Shown here piece by piece: positions 43,395-52,147 of a stretch of 64,000 nucleotides of DNA. The notes below the pieces were generated by a model. That model had not been told where the DNA came from and did no database searches. It saw only the letters and a list, made by a program, of their open reading frames with translations. The first letter of the stretch is position 1, and every line of letters begins with the position of its first letter. The stretch comes from Ilumatobacteraceae bacterium. GTDB lineage: Bacteria > Actinomycetota > Acidimicrobiia > Acidimicrobiales > Ilumatobacteraceae. The stretch lies in assembly GCA_022843125.1 (NCBI GenBank), contig JALHOG010000022.1, positions 1 through 64,000 of the forward strand. Direction: 5' to 3'. A program made the translations under genes and the position numbers.

Positions 43395-44599
43395 GTGGTC
43401 AGCTGCCGCCGCCCACGCCTGCGCCGGGTGGCCCGCCGGCGGGTTGGTACCCCGACCCGTTGCGACCCGCCGGGTGGCGCTGGTGGAACGGGACGATGTG
43501 GACGACGTTCACCGAGGCCGCGTTCGGCGGCGGGGCGACGGGTGCCGGCACCACCGTCCGCAGGCGGCCCTGGTGGCCGCGATGGTTGAGCGTCCCGGTC
43601 GCAGTGTGCGCGCCGCTGGCAGTCGTCGGCGTCGTGATCCTGGCGATCCTCGAGCCGATCGCCGTGTTGGCCGGTCTGGTGCCGCTCGCGCTCGTCCTCC
43701 CGGTGGTCGCGTGGTTCGATCGCGTCGAACCGGAGCCACGGGCCTCGAAGGTGCACGCGGTGCTGTGGGGAGCGTCGGTCGCGATCGTCGGCGCCGTGAT
43801 CATCAACACCGTGGTCGCGATCACGGCCGGCGAGGCGGCAGCGATCGTGCTGTCGGCGCCGATCGTGGAAGAGGCGCTCAAGGGCCTCGGGATCGTCTGG
43901 GCGGTCCGCCGACGCGAGGTCGACGGCGTGAGCGACGGCATCGTCTATGCGGCGTGGGTGGCGCTCGGCTTCGCGGTGGTCGAGGACATGACCTACTTCG
44001 CGCAGGCGTCCGTCGAGGGAGCGTTCCTCCCGGTGTTCATACTGCGCGCGCTGCTCACCCCATTCGCCCATCCGCTGTTCACGTTCTGGATCGGGCTCGC
44101 CATCGGGATCGCGGTGAGGCGGGGAGTCCGGATCTGGCCGTCGGCGATGTGGGGGTATGCGCTCGCGGTTGCCAGCCACATGGCGTGGAACGGCTCGCTC
44201 GCCCTCGGCGAGATCGACTCGACCATCGACGAGGACGTCGCGATCGGCGTGGTGCTCGTGATGGCCGCCCTGTTCGTCCTGCTCTTCATCGCCGTTGCCG
44301 TCACGATGGTGGTGATGCGGCGCCGCGAGCAGGGCCGGTTCATCGCCGGTGTGCCTTCGGTGGTCGCCCGCTATGGCATCAGCTCTGCTGAGGCAGCGAT
44401 GTTCGCTTCGTGGAGGAGCGTGCTCAGCGCGCGGCGTCAGCTGCCGCGCTCGCACCGGCGTGATTTCGACGCCGTCCACGCATCGATCGCCCGCCTCGTC
44501 CAGCTCGACCAACGCCCCGTCGCTGCCGACCCGAACAGTGAGGCCGTGCTCGCCGAGCAGCTCGCCGCCGCGCGCGCCCGCCTCCACCGCCAACGCTGA
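43391..44599 (+). CDS. PrsW-family intramembrane protease with DUF2510 domain
   Basis: A 402-residue membrane protein. The N-terminus (P-P-A-G-W-Y-P-D-P ... W-R-W-W-N-G-T-M-W-T) is a DUF2510 module. About eight hydrophobic segments follow and contain the PrsW motifs P-I-V-E-E-A-L-K-G near 157-165, A-L-G-F-A-V-V-E-D near 192 and S-H-M-A-W-N near 264. PrsW is a glutamic-type intramembrane protease that cleaves anti-sigma factors in Bacillus; the target here is unknown. GTG 43391 overlaps the preceding stop (GTGA). A charged cytoplasmic C-terminal tail of about 85 residues follows the last helix. Confidence 0.9.
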   Translation: MSGQLPPPTPAPGGPPAGWYPDPLRPAGWRWWNGTMWTTFTEAAFGGGATGAGTTVRRRPWWPRWLSVPVAVCAPLAVVGVVILAILEPIAVLAGLVPLALVLPVVAWFDRVEPEPRASKVHAVLWGASVAIVGAVIINTVVAITAGEAAAIVLSAPIVEEALKGLGIVWAVRRREVDGVSDGIVYAAWVALGFAVVEDMTYFAQASVEGAFLPVFILRALLTPFAHPLFTFWIGLAIGIAVRRGVRIWPSAMWGYALAVASHMAWNGSLALGEIDSTIDEDVAIGVVLVMAALFVLLFIAVAVTMVVMRRREQGRFIAGVPSVVARYGISSAEAAMFASWRSVLSARRQLPRSHRRDFDAVHASIARLVQLDQRPVAADPNSEAVLAEQLAAARARLHRQR

Positions 44600-44614
44600 C
44601 CGCTGCTGCGCGCG

Positions 44615-45970
44615 TCAGCCGAGCAGGTCCTTCGCGATCCCGATCCAGAACTCGGTGGCGAGGCCGAGGCTCTCCACGTCGATCCGTTCGTCGTGGCCGT
44701 GAAAGCGATCACCGAAGGTCGACATGTCCATCGAGGGCGAGAACAGGCCGGCCCCGTAGGCGACCCGCCCGCGGTCGCGGTAGAACCGGGCATCGGTGCC
44801 GCCGACCACCAGACCCGGCACCAGCCGGGCGTCGGGGTAGGCCACCTGGGTGCGCTTGGTCAGCACATCCCAGAGGGTCGGGTCGATCGGCGACTGTGTG
44901 GCGTCGCCGTGTTGCAGCTCGGTGACCTCGACGTGCGGCGCGAGTTCACCGAGCACCTCGGCGAGCATCGCCTCGACGTCGGCGCGTGTGGTTCCGGGCA
45001 CGGTGCGGATGTCGACATCGATGTCGACCGCATCGGGGATCACGTTGGTCTTCTGCCCGCCATGGGCGACGTTCGGGGAGATGGTCGTGTGCGTGAGCGC
45101 ATGGCACGAGCGGGCGATCGGCACCGGAAGGGTGGCCAACGTGTCGTCGAGGTGGTCGGGTGACAGGAGCGCGTCGCGGAGCTCCGCCGGGAGGCTCATC
45201 GACTCGACCTGGGCCCGCCAGACGTCCCCGAGGTACGGGGTGGGCCGGTGCTCGGCGAGGCGACGGATGATCTCGGCCGCCTTGACGAGGGCGTTGTCGG
45301 CACCGAAGGGCATCGACCCGTGACCGGGTGTGCCGTGCACGCGCAGCCGGCGCCACGCCAGGCCCTTCTCGCCGACGTTGACGGTCACGTGCCGGTGGCC
45401 GTGGGGGTCGACGTGCGACCAACCGCCCAGCTCGGTCAGACAGTAGGTGGCGTCGATCGCCTCGGGTTCGTGGCCGAACAGCCAGCCCGCCCCGAAGTCG
45501 CCGCCGGCTTCCTCGTCGGCGACACCGAAGTAGATCAGGGTGCCGCGTGGACGGAACCCGGTGCGCGCGAGGTGCCGGACCGCGACCGCCATCGACGCGG
45601 TGAGGTTGAGCATGTCGATCGCGCCGCGACCCCACACCTCGTCGAGGCCGTCCGCGTTGCGGATCAGTTCCCCGCCGAACGGGTCGTGGTGCCATCCGTC
45701 GGGACTCACCGGGACGACGTCGGTATGGCCCATCAGGCACAGCGACGGTGCATCGGGGTCGGTGCCCTCGATCCTGGCGACCACCGAGGCGCGCCCGGGC
45801 AGCGCCTCGTAACGGGCGACATCGAGGCCGGCGCCTTCGAGGACCTGCTGGAGCACGTCGGCGTTGCGGGTCTCGCCGCCGGACTCGGGTGTGCCGTCGT
45901 TGACGCACGCGTTGCGGATCATGGCCTGCAGGAGCTCGGTCGTCTCGTTCGTGCGCGCGGGATCGATCAT
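44615..45970 (-). CDS. M20-family metallopeptidase (succinyl-diaminopimelate desuccinylase/carboxypeptidase-like)
   Basis: A 451-residue zinc peptidase. It has M-G-H-T-D-V-V-P-V near 85 (metal His and Asp), W-G-R-G-A-I-D-M near 118, the catalytic G-V-A-D-E-E-A-G-G near 153, and a dimerisation domain (G-T-P-G-H-G-S-M-P near 218). It resembles carboxypeptidase-type M20 enzymes; the exact substrate (dipeptide or N-acyl amino acid) is not fixed. ATG 45970 is preferred over the in-frame GTG 45979 because TACTGT lies exactly 7 bases upstream of it and overlaps the GTG. Confidence 0.9.
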   Translation of the reverse strand: MIDPARTNETTELLQAMIRNACVNDGTPESGGETRNADVLQQVLEGAGLDVARYEALPGRASVVARIEGTDPDAPSLCLMGHTDVVPVSPDGWHHDPFGGELIRNADGLDEVWGRGAIDMLNLTASMAVAVRHLARTGFRPRGTLIYFGVADEEAGGDFGAGWLFGHEPEAIDATYCLTELGGWSHVDPHGHRHVTVNVGEKGLAWRRLRVHGTPGHGSMPFGADNALVKAAEIIRRLAEHRPTPYLGDVWRAQVESMSLPAELRDALLSPDHLDDTLATLPVPIARSCHALTHTTISPNVAHGGQKTNVIPDAVDIDVDIRTVPGTTRADVEAMLAEVLGELAPHVEVTELQHGDATQSPIDPTLWDVLTKRTQVAYPDARLVPGLVVGGTDARFYRDRGRVAYGAGLFSPSMDMSTFGDRFHGHDERIDVESLGLATEFWIGIAKDLLG

Positions 45971-45977
45971 CGCGCTC

Positions 45978-46004
45978 ACAGTACGTGGCCGCTTGGCTGG
46001 TCAA
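45978..46004 (-). promoter_or_regulatory. Leaderless promoter of the M20 peptidase gene
   Basis: On the minus strand TTGACC (46004-45999), 15 bases, TACTGT (45983-45978), then 7 bases to ATG 45970. The spacer is slightly short. Confidence 0.5.
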
Positions 46005-46032
46005 CGGCCTGCTTGCCCCGTACACTCAGCAC

Positions 46033-46176
46033 ATGTTCGCTTCGACCGGTGTGACCGCAGCCGTGATCACGGTGGCTGCAGGGCTGCTCGGCGTCATGGG
46101 GTTGAGCAAGCCGTCGCAACCGGTCCCCCTGCGTGTGCGCGTGAAGCGTGGCGTCCGGGTGATCCGGCGCCGTTGA
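46033..46176 (+). CDS. Small membrane protein (hypothetical)
   Basis: A 47-residue peptide: a hydrophobic helix (V-T-A-A-V-I-T-V-A-A-G-L-L-G-V-M-G-L) followed by a basic tail (R-V-R-V-K-R-G-V-R-V-I-R-R-R). TACACT ends 6 bases before the ATG at 46033, matching the leaderless promoter pattern of the window. It is divergent from the M20 peptidase. The single-helix-plus-Arg-tail layout fits a membrane peptide, but coding status is uncertain. Confidence 0.5.
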   Translation: MFASTGVTAAVITVAAGLLGVMGLSKPSQPVPLRVRVKRGVRVIRRR

Positions 46177-46234
46177 TCGGCGTCGCCGTCCGGTTCCGGC
46201 CCGCTTCGATCGACGAGTTCCGCCACCGATCAAC

Positions 46235-46516
46235 GTGACGATCCTGATCGACGAAGCCCGCTGGTGGTACCGCGAACGTCGCTGGTGCCATCTCGTCAGT
46301 GACTGCTCCCTCGATGAACTGCACGACTTCGCCGATGCCAACGGCATCCCCCGTCGTGGCTTCCAGGGCGATCACTACGACGTGCCCGAGGAGTACCGGG
46401 ACGCGTTGATCGCCGCCGGTGCCGAGGTCGTCGACAGTCGGGTGTTGCTGCGGCGGTTGAAGGCGGCGGGCCTGCGGCTGACCCCGACCCAGCGGCGGGC
46501 CGCGGCAGGCGGCTGA
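46235..46516 (+). CDS. DUF4031 family protein
   Basis: A 93-residue protein starting at GTG 46235. The opening V-T-I-L-I-D-E-A-R-W-W-Y-R-x-R-R-W-C-H-L-V-S-D and later F-Q-G-D-H-Y-D-V-P-E-E-Y-R are the DUF4031 signature; the family is common in actinobacteria and functionally uncharacterised. It has conserved His/Asp residues (H-L-V-S-D, G-D-H-Y-D) that could coordinate a metal. The R-R-L-K-A-A-G-L-R end is typical. No operon partner on this strand. Confidence 0.85.
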   Translation: MTILIDEARWWYRERRWCHLVSDCSLDELHDFADANGIPRRGFQGDHYDVPEEYRDALIAAGAEVVDSRVLLRRLKAAGLRLTPTQRRAAAGG

Positions 46517-46536
46517 AACCCGAACGGCGGTGCGGC

Positions 46537-46968
46537 TCACCAGCGTGGCGCCTCGCCCAACAGGTCGCGTGGGCACCACACGTTGCGTTCGCCGAGCACG
46601 TACCACTCGAGCAGCTCGGCGCCGTGATCGTCGACGATGTCGCTGAGCTCCAGCCAGCGGTCGAGGTCGTCGGGGGTGACGCCACCGGTCGGGCGGACGC
46701 TCCCGAGCACGATCGCATCGACCCGTCCGTCACGAGCGACGGGATCGGCGATGCACTCGACCACATCGATGACCGATTCGGGTCGGATCGTGTCGGACAC
46801 GACGACGATGGCGAGGCCGCGGCGTGCGTCGTCGAGCAGCACGGCGATCGTCTCGAAGCGGCGGGGGGTGGTAACGGTCGCTACGACGACGGCGAGGCCG
46901 AGCTCGTGCCGGTCGATCGGATCGATCCCGGCGCGCGGGAGCCGATGATGGTGGGGGACGAGGTGCAT
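46537..46968 (-). CDS. Conserved hypothetical protein (possibly RadC/JAB-like fold)
   Basis: A 143-residue protein with M-H-L-V-P-H-H-H-R-L-P, alternating strands (A-V-L-L-D-D-A-R-R-G-L-A-I-V-V-V-S-D-T) and the C-terminal L-L-E-W-Y-V-L-G ... V-W-C-P-R-D-L-L-G-E. The layout vaguely recalls RadC-like JAB proteins, but I do not see a complete catalytic HxH...D motif, so this is a weak suggestion. The ATG lies 123 bases from the divergent ArsC-like gene. Confidence 0.65.
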   Translation of the reverse strand: MHLVPHHHRLPRAGIDPIDRHELGLAVVVATVTTPRRFETIAVLLDDARRGLAIVVVSDTIRPESVIDVVECIADPVARDGRVDAIVLGSVRPTGGVTPDDLDRWLELSDIVDDHGAELLEWYVLGERNVWCPRDLLGEAPRW

Positions 46969-47078
46969 GGGAACCCTCTTCTCGGACGCCGCACAGCGGC
47001 GATGGGTCGAGGGGGAAGCCGGTGCCCGTCACGCTACGCGAAGGCTGTGGCACCCGGTGTCCGACGCCGGCCAGGCAC

Positions 47079-47084
47079 TACGGT
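47079..47084 (+). promoter_or_regulatory. -10 box of likely leaderless promoter (TACGGT)
   Basis: TACGGT ends 7 bases before the ATG at 47092, the same spacing as other leaderless starts here. It supports 47092, upstream of the in-frame TGA, as the true start of the ArsC-like gene. Confidence 0.5.
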
Positions 47085-47091
47085 GGCGACC

Positions 47092-47451
47092 ATGAGCACG
47101 AGCAAGGTGACCATCTACCACAACCCGAATTGAAGCTCGTCGAGCAGTGCCGTGAGCATTGCCGAAGAGCTCGGGGTCGAGACCGAGATCGTGATCTACC
47201 GCAAGGCGCCGCCGGATGCGGCAACGCTGCGGGCGATCATCGCCAAGCTGGAGGATCCGCCCACCGATCTGGTCCGCCGCGACTCGCTGTGGACGAAGCA
47301 GGGTCTCACGGATGCCCACGTCCAGACGGTCGACCAGATCGTGGACGTGCTCGTCGCCACCCCCATGATCATGCAGCGCCCGGTGCTCGTCACCGCCGAC
47401 CGCGCGATCATCGGTCGCCCCAAGGAGCGCGTCCGCGAGCTGCTCTCCTGA
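47092..47451 (+). CDS. ArsC/Spx-family reductase with in-frame TGA at the active-site Cys (candidate selenoprotein)
   Basis: Read through the TGA at 47131-47133, this is a 119-residue ArsC-family protein: M-S-T-S-K-V-T-I-Y-H-N-P-N-(TGA)-S-S-S-S-S-A-V then I-A-E-E-L-G-V, ending R-P-V-L-V-T-A-D-R-A-I-I-G-R-P-K-E-R-V. The TGA falls exactly where the catalytic cysteine of H-N-P-x-C lies (Cys12 of E. coli ArsC). The frame is uninterrupted on both sides, and family-specific motifs (K-L-E-D-P-P-T-D-L-V-R-R-D, Q-R-P-V-L-V, G-R-P) are intact. Selenocysteine is therefore the simplest reading; a nonsense mutation or error is the alternative. The Arg usual at +4 is Ser. A gene caller would start only at GTG 47152. 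No sel genes are in the window. Confidence 0.7.
47144..47162 (+). promoter_or_regulatory. SECIS-like hairpin downstream of the TGA
   Basis: GCAGTGC (47144-47150), a 5-base loop CGTGA, and GCATTGC (47156-47162) form a 7-bp stem with one G-U pair. The apical loop begins 17 bases after the TGA and has G at its second position, both within published rules for bacterial SECIS elements. The hairpin lies in the coding sequence, as expected for bacteria. Confidence 0.55.
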
Positions 47452-47458
47452 CCGCGGG

Positions 47459-48322
47459 TCAGGTGGGCTGGAACACCAGCACGAACTCGACCAGGCCGTT
47501 GTCCTCGGTGGTGATGCCGGTGAACGACGGGTTGGCGATGCCGTAGTCGGCGAACACCACCGGGATGCCGCCCTGCACGCCGATCAGGCCGTTGTCCTGC
47601 TTGGCGACCACGTCGAAGGTCACCGGCTGGGTGGCCCCCCGGAGGGTCAGCTCGCCGGTGGCGGTCGTGGCGACCTCGACGCCGTCGGCCGGTTCGGCGC
47701 CAAGGTCGATCGGAGCCGTGAGCACGAACGTCGCCGTCGGGAACTCGTCGGCCGACATGATCCGGCCGCGGAACTGGTCGTCGCGTCGCGAGTCGTCGCT
47801 CTCGATCGCCGCGACGTCGACGGTGAACTCGACCGCGGTGACCTGCGTCCCGTCGATCGCGAGTGATCCGTCGACCTGGTCGGTGCGGCCGACGGCCGTG
47901 GTGTCGACCCCGAACAGGATCTCCTCCACCCGGTACCCCACCTGCGACGCGTCGGTCGCCACCCACGACGAGCCTGCCGCTGCGGCCGCCGTGGACGGCG
48001 CCGTCGACGGGGCTGCGGCGGGAACGGGAGCGGTGGTCCCGGAGGCGTAGGTCGCCGGTGCGCTCGTCGCCGGCGTCGTGGGTTCGGCCGCAGGTTCGGT
48101 GGGCAGAGCGGCGTCGGCCCCAGGTGCGGTGGTCTCGACGGCGAGCGCTGCGTCGAGGTCGGCGGAGGTGAACTCGTCGGGGCTGTCGTTCAGGACCTTG
48201 GCGTAGAGGAAGATCGCCCCGAAGAACAGCACGACGGTGGCGATGAGCCCGAGCACGGTGCGCTTGACCCAGGTCGGGATACCGCCGCTCGTCTCGGGGG
48301 TGGGGGTGATGGTCTCGGACAT
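47459..48322 (-). CDS. Membrane-anchored YceI-family protein
   Basis: A 287-residue protein with a cytoplasmic N-terminus, one transmembrane helix (T-V-L-G-L-I-A-T-V-V-L-F-F-G-A-I-F-L) at about 18-37, an Ala/Pro/Thr-rich extracytoplasmic linker (about 55-105), and a C-terminal YceI lipocalin-like domain (G-Y-R-V-E-E-I-L-F-G ... A-D-E-F-P-T-A-T-F ... G-E-L-T-L-R-G-A-T-Q-P-V-T-F). YceI domains bind isoprenoid-type ligands. ATG 48322 has a GAGG ribosome-binding site; extra in-frame sequence upstream is not homologous. It converges with the ArsC-like gene, 7 bases apart. Confidence 0.88.
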   Translation of the reverse strand: MSETITPTPETSGGIPTWVKRTVLGLIATVVLFFGAIFLYAKVLNDSPDEFTSADLDAALAVETTAPGADAALPTEPAAEPTTPATSAPATYASGTTAPVPAAAPSTAPSTAAAAAGSSWVATDASQVGYRVEEILFGVDTTAVGRTDQVDGSLAIDGTQVTAVEFTVDVAAIESDDSRRDDQFRGRIMSADEFPTATFVLTAPIDLGAEPADGVEVATTATGELTLRGATQPVTFDVVAKQDNGLIGVQGGIPVVFADYGIANPSFTGITTEDNGLVEFVLVFQPT

Positions 48323-48447
48323 GTTGCCTCGTCGGTGTGCAGGAGCTCGGCGCTCCGGTGTGCAGAACACCTGCCATTACGTCGGGAGCATGATGCCTGG
48401 TTCGCGGACGGGTTCGATAGCCGGTCCGACAGTGACGCAGCGACCCG

Positions 48448-50955
48448 TCAGGCGAACAGGTCGGCGACCGACCGGCACGCCGGAGCCGTCAGCAGTCGCG
48501 TCATGTCGTCGACGCCGAGCCCGGTGACCGTGACACGTGTCGTGGCGCCGGGGCGGAGGGTGACCACTCGAGGGTCGATGCGTGCGGCCGGGTCGACTCG
48601 CTCGGGGGTGAGCACGAGATCGCGGACCACGACCTGTGATGACAGATCGATCTCGACCCGCCCGTCGTTCTCGCTCCAGGTGGCGACGAGCGCTGATGGG
48701 CGCAGGGTGAGCTCACGATCGGGCGCGAACCACCACCAGGCCTCGCCGCCACCGGCGGCATCGGCAGCGACGATGACCTCGTCGCGTGGGTCAGCCGGTA
48801 GGGCGACCGTCGGGCCGATCACGACCGAGTGCGTCTCCCACGGCTCCACCCGTACCGTGATCCGCTCGGCGGCGACCGTGTCGCCGTCGAGGCGCAGTCG
48901 CTGCACGGTTGCATCGAGCTCCCACGGTTGGTCGGTGTCGTTGACGGCGAACAGCACCAGGCGGTCGCCGCGAGGCTGGATGGTCAGCAGGCGAGGTCGG
49001 TACGCGTCGCGCAGCGCGTCCCAGGCGGGCTTCGGGCGACCGGCACTGTCGACCACGGCCCAGCTCGCGACCGGCCAGCAGTCGTTGAGCTGCCACCAGA
49101 TCGTGCCCATGCAGTACGGGCGGAGCGACCGGAAGTGCTCGATGCCGGTGCGGACGGCGCGGGCCTGCACCACCTGCGCGGCGTACCAGAACGACTCCAG
49201 GTCGTCGATCGGTCCGAAGCGGGCGACGATGCCGCGGTCGAGCTTGAGGTCGCCGTCGGTCGCCTTCTGGTGGTTACGCATCGCCGCCGAATCGCGGCGG
49301 AAGTGCTCAGGCGCCACGTGCTCGCTCATGGTCGTCCACGACGGCGGTGCCTGCCAGCCGAACTCGGCGACGAAGCGCGGCGTGTGGTCGCGGTAGCGGT
49401 CGAGGTCGAGTTGGTTCCAGACGTCCCACACGTGGACGCAGCCGTGCGCATCGGCGTTCGGGGCCATCACGCCGGATCCGCTCCACGGGCTGCCCGGCCA
49501 GTACGCCCGGCCCGGGTCGAGCTCGGCGCACACCGCCGGCAGCGTGCCGTGGTAGAAGCCGGCACCCCACGAGCGGCCCGCCAGCACCTCCTGCCAGCCC
49601 CAGTCCCAGTAGCCCCAGATGTTCTCGTTGTTCCCGTTCCAGATCGCGAGCGAGGCGTGGTGCATCAGCCGCGACACGTTGTCGCGCGCCTCGGCCTCGA
49701 CCTCCACGGCGAGCAGGTGCTCGGGGTAGGCGGCACACGCGAACAGGAAGTCCTGCCAGACGAGCAGGCCGAGCTCGTCGCAGAGGTCGTAGAAGCGGTC
49801 GTCCTCGTAGATGCCGCCACCCCAGACGCGGATCATGTCGCAGTGTGCGTCGACCGCCTGCGTGAGTCGCTCGCGGTACCGCTCGGCGGTGATGCGGGTC
49901 GGGAAGGCGTCGTCGGGGATCCAGTTGACGCCGCGCACGAAGATCGGCCGTCCGTTGACGACGAAGGTGAACGCGGCACCGGTGGCGTCGGCTCCGGTGT
50001 CGAGCTCGATCGTGCGGAAGCCGACGCGGACGGTACGGGTGTCGACCGCGGCATCACCGGCGAGGAGCCGGACGGTGAGCTCGTACAGCGGTTGGGCCCC
50101 GTGCGTGTGGGGCCACCACCGCTCGATCATCCCGGCGTCGACGGTCAGGCGGTTGACGCCGGTGACGGCGTCGATCGTCACGGCGTCACCGGCTGCCGAT
50201 CCGTCTGGCGCGGTGAGTTCGGCGACGAGTGTCAGCGGGCCGGCGGCGGGCTCAGCCGCGACATCGAGATCGAGATCGACATCGATCACGCCGCGTTCGT
50301 CGGCCCCGACGGTGATGTGTGGCCGGACGTCGCCGAGCAACCCATCGCTCCAGCCGACGACGGTCGCTGCGCGCCACACGCCGGCCGACGTGAGCCACGG
50401 CCCCCAGTCCCATCCCCAGCTGCACGCCATCTTGCGCAGGTAGTTGAAGGGACGCCCGAACGACGCCGACGGCCACAGGCCCTCCGACGCGACGAGCCGA
50501 TCGACGTACTCGGTGGCCGACGCGAACTCGACGATCAGCTCGTTGACACGGCCGTCGCCGAGGCTGCCGACGATCGACGTGATGTCGAAGCGGTACCGGC
50601 GGTGCATGTTGGCCGTGGTGGCGATCGGGGTCCCGTTGAGCGTCACCGTGGCGAGGGTGTCGAGCCCGTCGAATCGGAGCTCGACGTGGTCGTGCGCGAG
50701 CACGTCCGGGTCGATCGTGAACCGGCACGTGTAGCGCCAGTCGCACGCTGCGACCCACGCGACATCGTGCTCGTTCGCGTCGTCGAACGGATCGGGGATC
50801 AGCCCGACCGCCAGCAGGTCGGTGTGCACACAGCCCGGCACCGTCGCTGGGACGACCGCTTCCGGGATCGCGGCGGGGGTACCGTCGGCGGGCCGGCTGC
50901 ACGTGAGCACCCAGCCGGTGTCGAGCGATCGTTCGGTGCGGGGCCGGCCGCTCAC
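48448..50955 (-). CDS. Beta-mannosidase (GH2)
   Basis: An 835-residue glycoside hydrolase family 2 enzyme releasing beta-linked mannose from mannosides. Signatures include W-G-G-G-I-Y-E-D-D-R-F-Y-D-L-C-D-E-L-G-L-L (about 370-390), acid/base Glu in A-I-W-N-G-N-N-E-N-I-W-G (about 440) and nucleophile Glu in F-V-A-E-F-G-W-Q (about 530). An N-terminal sugar-binding domain and Ig-like domains flank the barrel. There is no signal peptide, so it acts on imported sugars. GTG 50955 overlaps the stop of the ABC ATPase gene (GTGA). It belongs to the LacI-controlled sugar locus. Confidence 0.93.
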   Translation of the reverse strand: MSGRPRTERSLDTGWVLTCSRPADGTPAAIPEAVVPATVPGCVHTDLLAVGLIPDPFDDANEHDVAWVAACDWRYTCRFTIDPDVLAHDHVELRFDGLDTLATVTLNGTPIATTANMHRRYRFDITSIVGSLGDGRVNELIVEFASATEYVDRLVASEGLWPSASFGRPFNYLRKMACSWGWDWGPWLTSAGVWRAATVVGWSDGLLGDVRPHITVGADERGVIDVDLDLDVAAEPAAGPLTLVAELTAPDGSAAGDAVTIDAVTGVNRLTVDAGMIERWWPHTHGAQPLYELTVRLLAGDAAVDTRTVRVGFRTIELDTGADATGAAFTFVVNGRPIFVRGVNWIPDDAFPTRITAERYRERLTQAVDAHCDMIRVWGGGIYEDDRFYDLCDELGLLVWQDFLFACAAYPEHLLAVEVEAEARDNVSRLMHHASLAIWNGNNENIWGYWDWGWQEVLAGRSWGAGFYHGTLPAVCAELDPGRAYWPGSPWSGSGVMAPNADAHGCVHVWDVWNQLDLDRYRDHTPRFVAEFGWQAPPSWTTMSEHVAPEHFRRDSAAMRNHQKATDGDLKLDRGIVARFGPIDDLESFWYAAQVVQARAVRTGIEHFRSLRPYCMGTIWWQLNDCWPVASWAVVDSAGRPKPAWDALRDAYRPRLLTIQPRGDRLVLFAVNDTDQPWELDATVQRLRLDGDTVAAERITVRVEPWETHSVVIGPTVALPADPRDEVIVAADAAGGGEAWWWFAPDRELTLRPSALVATWSENDGRVEIDLSSQVVVRDLVLTPERVDPAARIDPRVVTLRPGATTRVTVTGLGVDDMTRLLTAPACRSVADLFA

Positions 50956-52097
50956 CGGGCGATCGCCAGGCCGCTGTCGGCGTCGAAGGCGTGGAGGTGG
51001 CGGTCGGCGACGTGGAGGTGGACCGTCTCGCCGGGGCGGAGGCGGAGACCGTCATCGCGCAGGTTGACGAACAACCGCGGATTGCTGTCGAGGTCGTTGT
51101 CGGTGTGTTCCGGGTTGTAGAGCGCGATGCCGCTGGCGTCGACGTGCACGATCGACTCCGACCCGAGGTGCTCGACGAGCCGCACGGTGGCGGGCACGCC
51201 CTCTCCCGGGCCGACGAGTTCCACGTGCTCGGGGCGGACGCCGAGGATCACCTGGTCGCGGTCGGCGATGCGACCGGCCAATGCGCCGAACCCGTCGGAG
51301 AGCGCGGTGAGGTCGCTGACCCCGGATGCGACGGTGAGGCCGTCGCCGGACCGGCGGATCCAGGCGAGGATGCGGTTCATCGGGGGCGAACCGATGAAGC
51401 CGGCGACGAACGCGTTGGCCGGGTGGTGGTAGAGGTCGTCGGGTGTCGCGACCTGCTGGAGCACCCCCTGGTCCATCACGGCGACCCGGTCGCCCATGGT
51501 CATCGCCTCGACCTGGTCGTGGGTGACGTAGAACATCGTGGCGCGCAGACTGCGCTGCAGTTCCGACACCTCGGCCCGCATCGCGACACGGAGCTTGGCG
51601 TCGAGGTTCGACAGCGGCTCGTCCATCAGGAACACCTTCGGGTCGCGGACCATGGCACGGCCCATCGCGACGCGCTGGCGCTGGCCGCCCGACAGCTGGC
51701 GCGGCTTGCGTTCGAGCAGCTCGGTGAGCCGGAGCGTCGCCGCCACCTCGCGCACGCGTGCATCGCGCGTCGCCTTGTCGACCCCGGCGACCTTGAGCGG
51801 GTATGCGAGGTTTCCGCCGACGGAGAGGTGTGGGTAGAGCGCGTAGCTCTGGAACACCATCGCGATGTTGCGCTTGCGCGCCTCGACATCGTTGACGCAG
51901 TCGTCGTCGATCCAGATCTTGCCGTCGCTCACGTCTTCCAGGCCGGCGAGCATGCGCAGCGTCGTGGACTTGCCGCAGCCCGACGGGCCGACCACCACGA
52001 GCAGTTCGCCGTCGCCGACGTCGAGGTCGAGGTCGCGAACGGCGCGGAAACCGTTGGGATAGCGCTTGGTGATGGCTTCGAATCGCACGGTTGCCAT
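50952..52097 (-). CDS. ABC transporter ATPase, UgpC/MsmK/MalK type
   Basis: A 381-residue ATP-binding subunit for carbohydrate import. Walker A G-P-S-G-C-G-K-S-T near 36-44, the L-S-G-G-Q-R-Q-R-V-A signature near 134, Walker B V-F-L-M-D-E-P-L-S near 154 and an H-loop (Y-V-T-H-D-Q) near 189 are all intact. A C-terminal MalK-like regulatory domain (about 240-380, G-V-R-P-E-H-V) follows. A strong AAGGAG site precedes the ATG. It would power the permeases at 56599 and 57572, encoded on the other strand. Confidence 0.94.
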   Translation of the reverse strand: MATVRFEAITKRYPNGFRAVRDLDLDVGDGELLVVVGPSGCGKSTTLRMLAGLEDVSDGKIWIDDDCVNDVEARKRNIAMVFQSYALYPHLSVGGNLAYPLKVAGVDKATRDARVREVAATLRLTELLERKPRQLSGGQRQRVAMGRAMVRDPKVFLMDEPLSNLDAKLRVAMRAEVSELQRSLRATMFYVTHDQVEAMTMGDRVAVMDQGVLQQVATPDDLYHHPANAFVAGFIGSPPMNRILAWIRRSGDGLTVASGVSDLTALSDGFGALAGRIADRDQVILGVRPEHVELVGPGEGVPATVRLVEHLGSESIVHVDASGIALYNPEHTDNDLDSNPRLFVNLRDDGLRLRPGETVHLHVADRHLHAFDADSGLAIAR

Positions 52098-52147
52098 GGT
52101 CGGTCACTCCTTCGTTCGCGGGCGCGGTGATGCTGGTGTCGTCGGTG

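Noticed and set aside
47131..47133. Reading the TGA as a simple nonsense mutation (pseudogene)
   Set aside because: Not excluded, but the stop sits exactly at the catalytic Cys, the frame is clean on both sides, and a SECIS-like hairpin follows at correct spacing, so selenocysteine is preferred.
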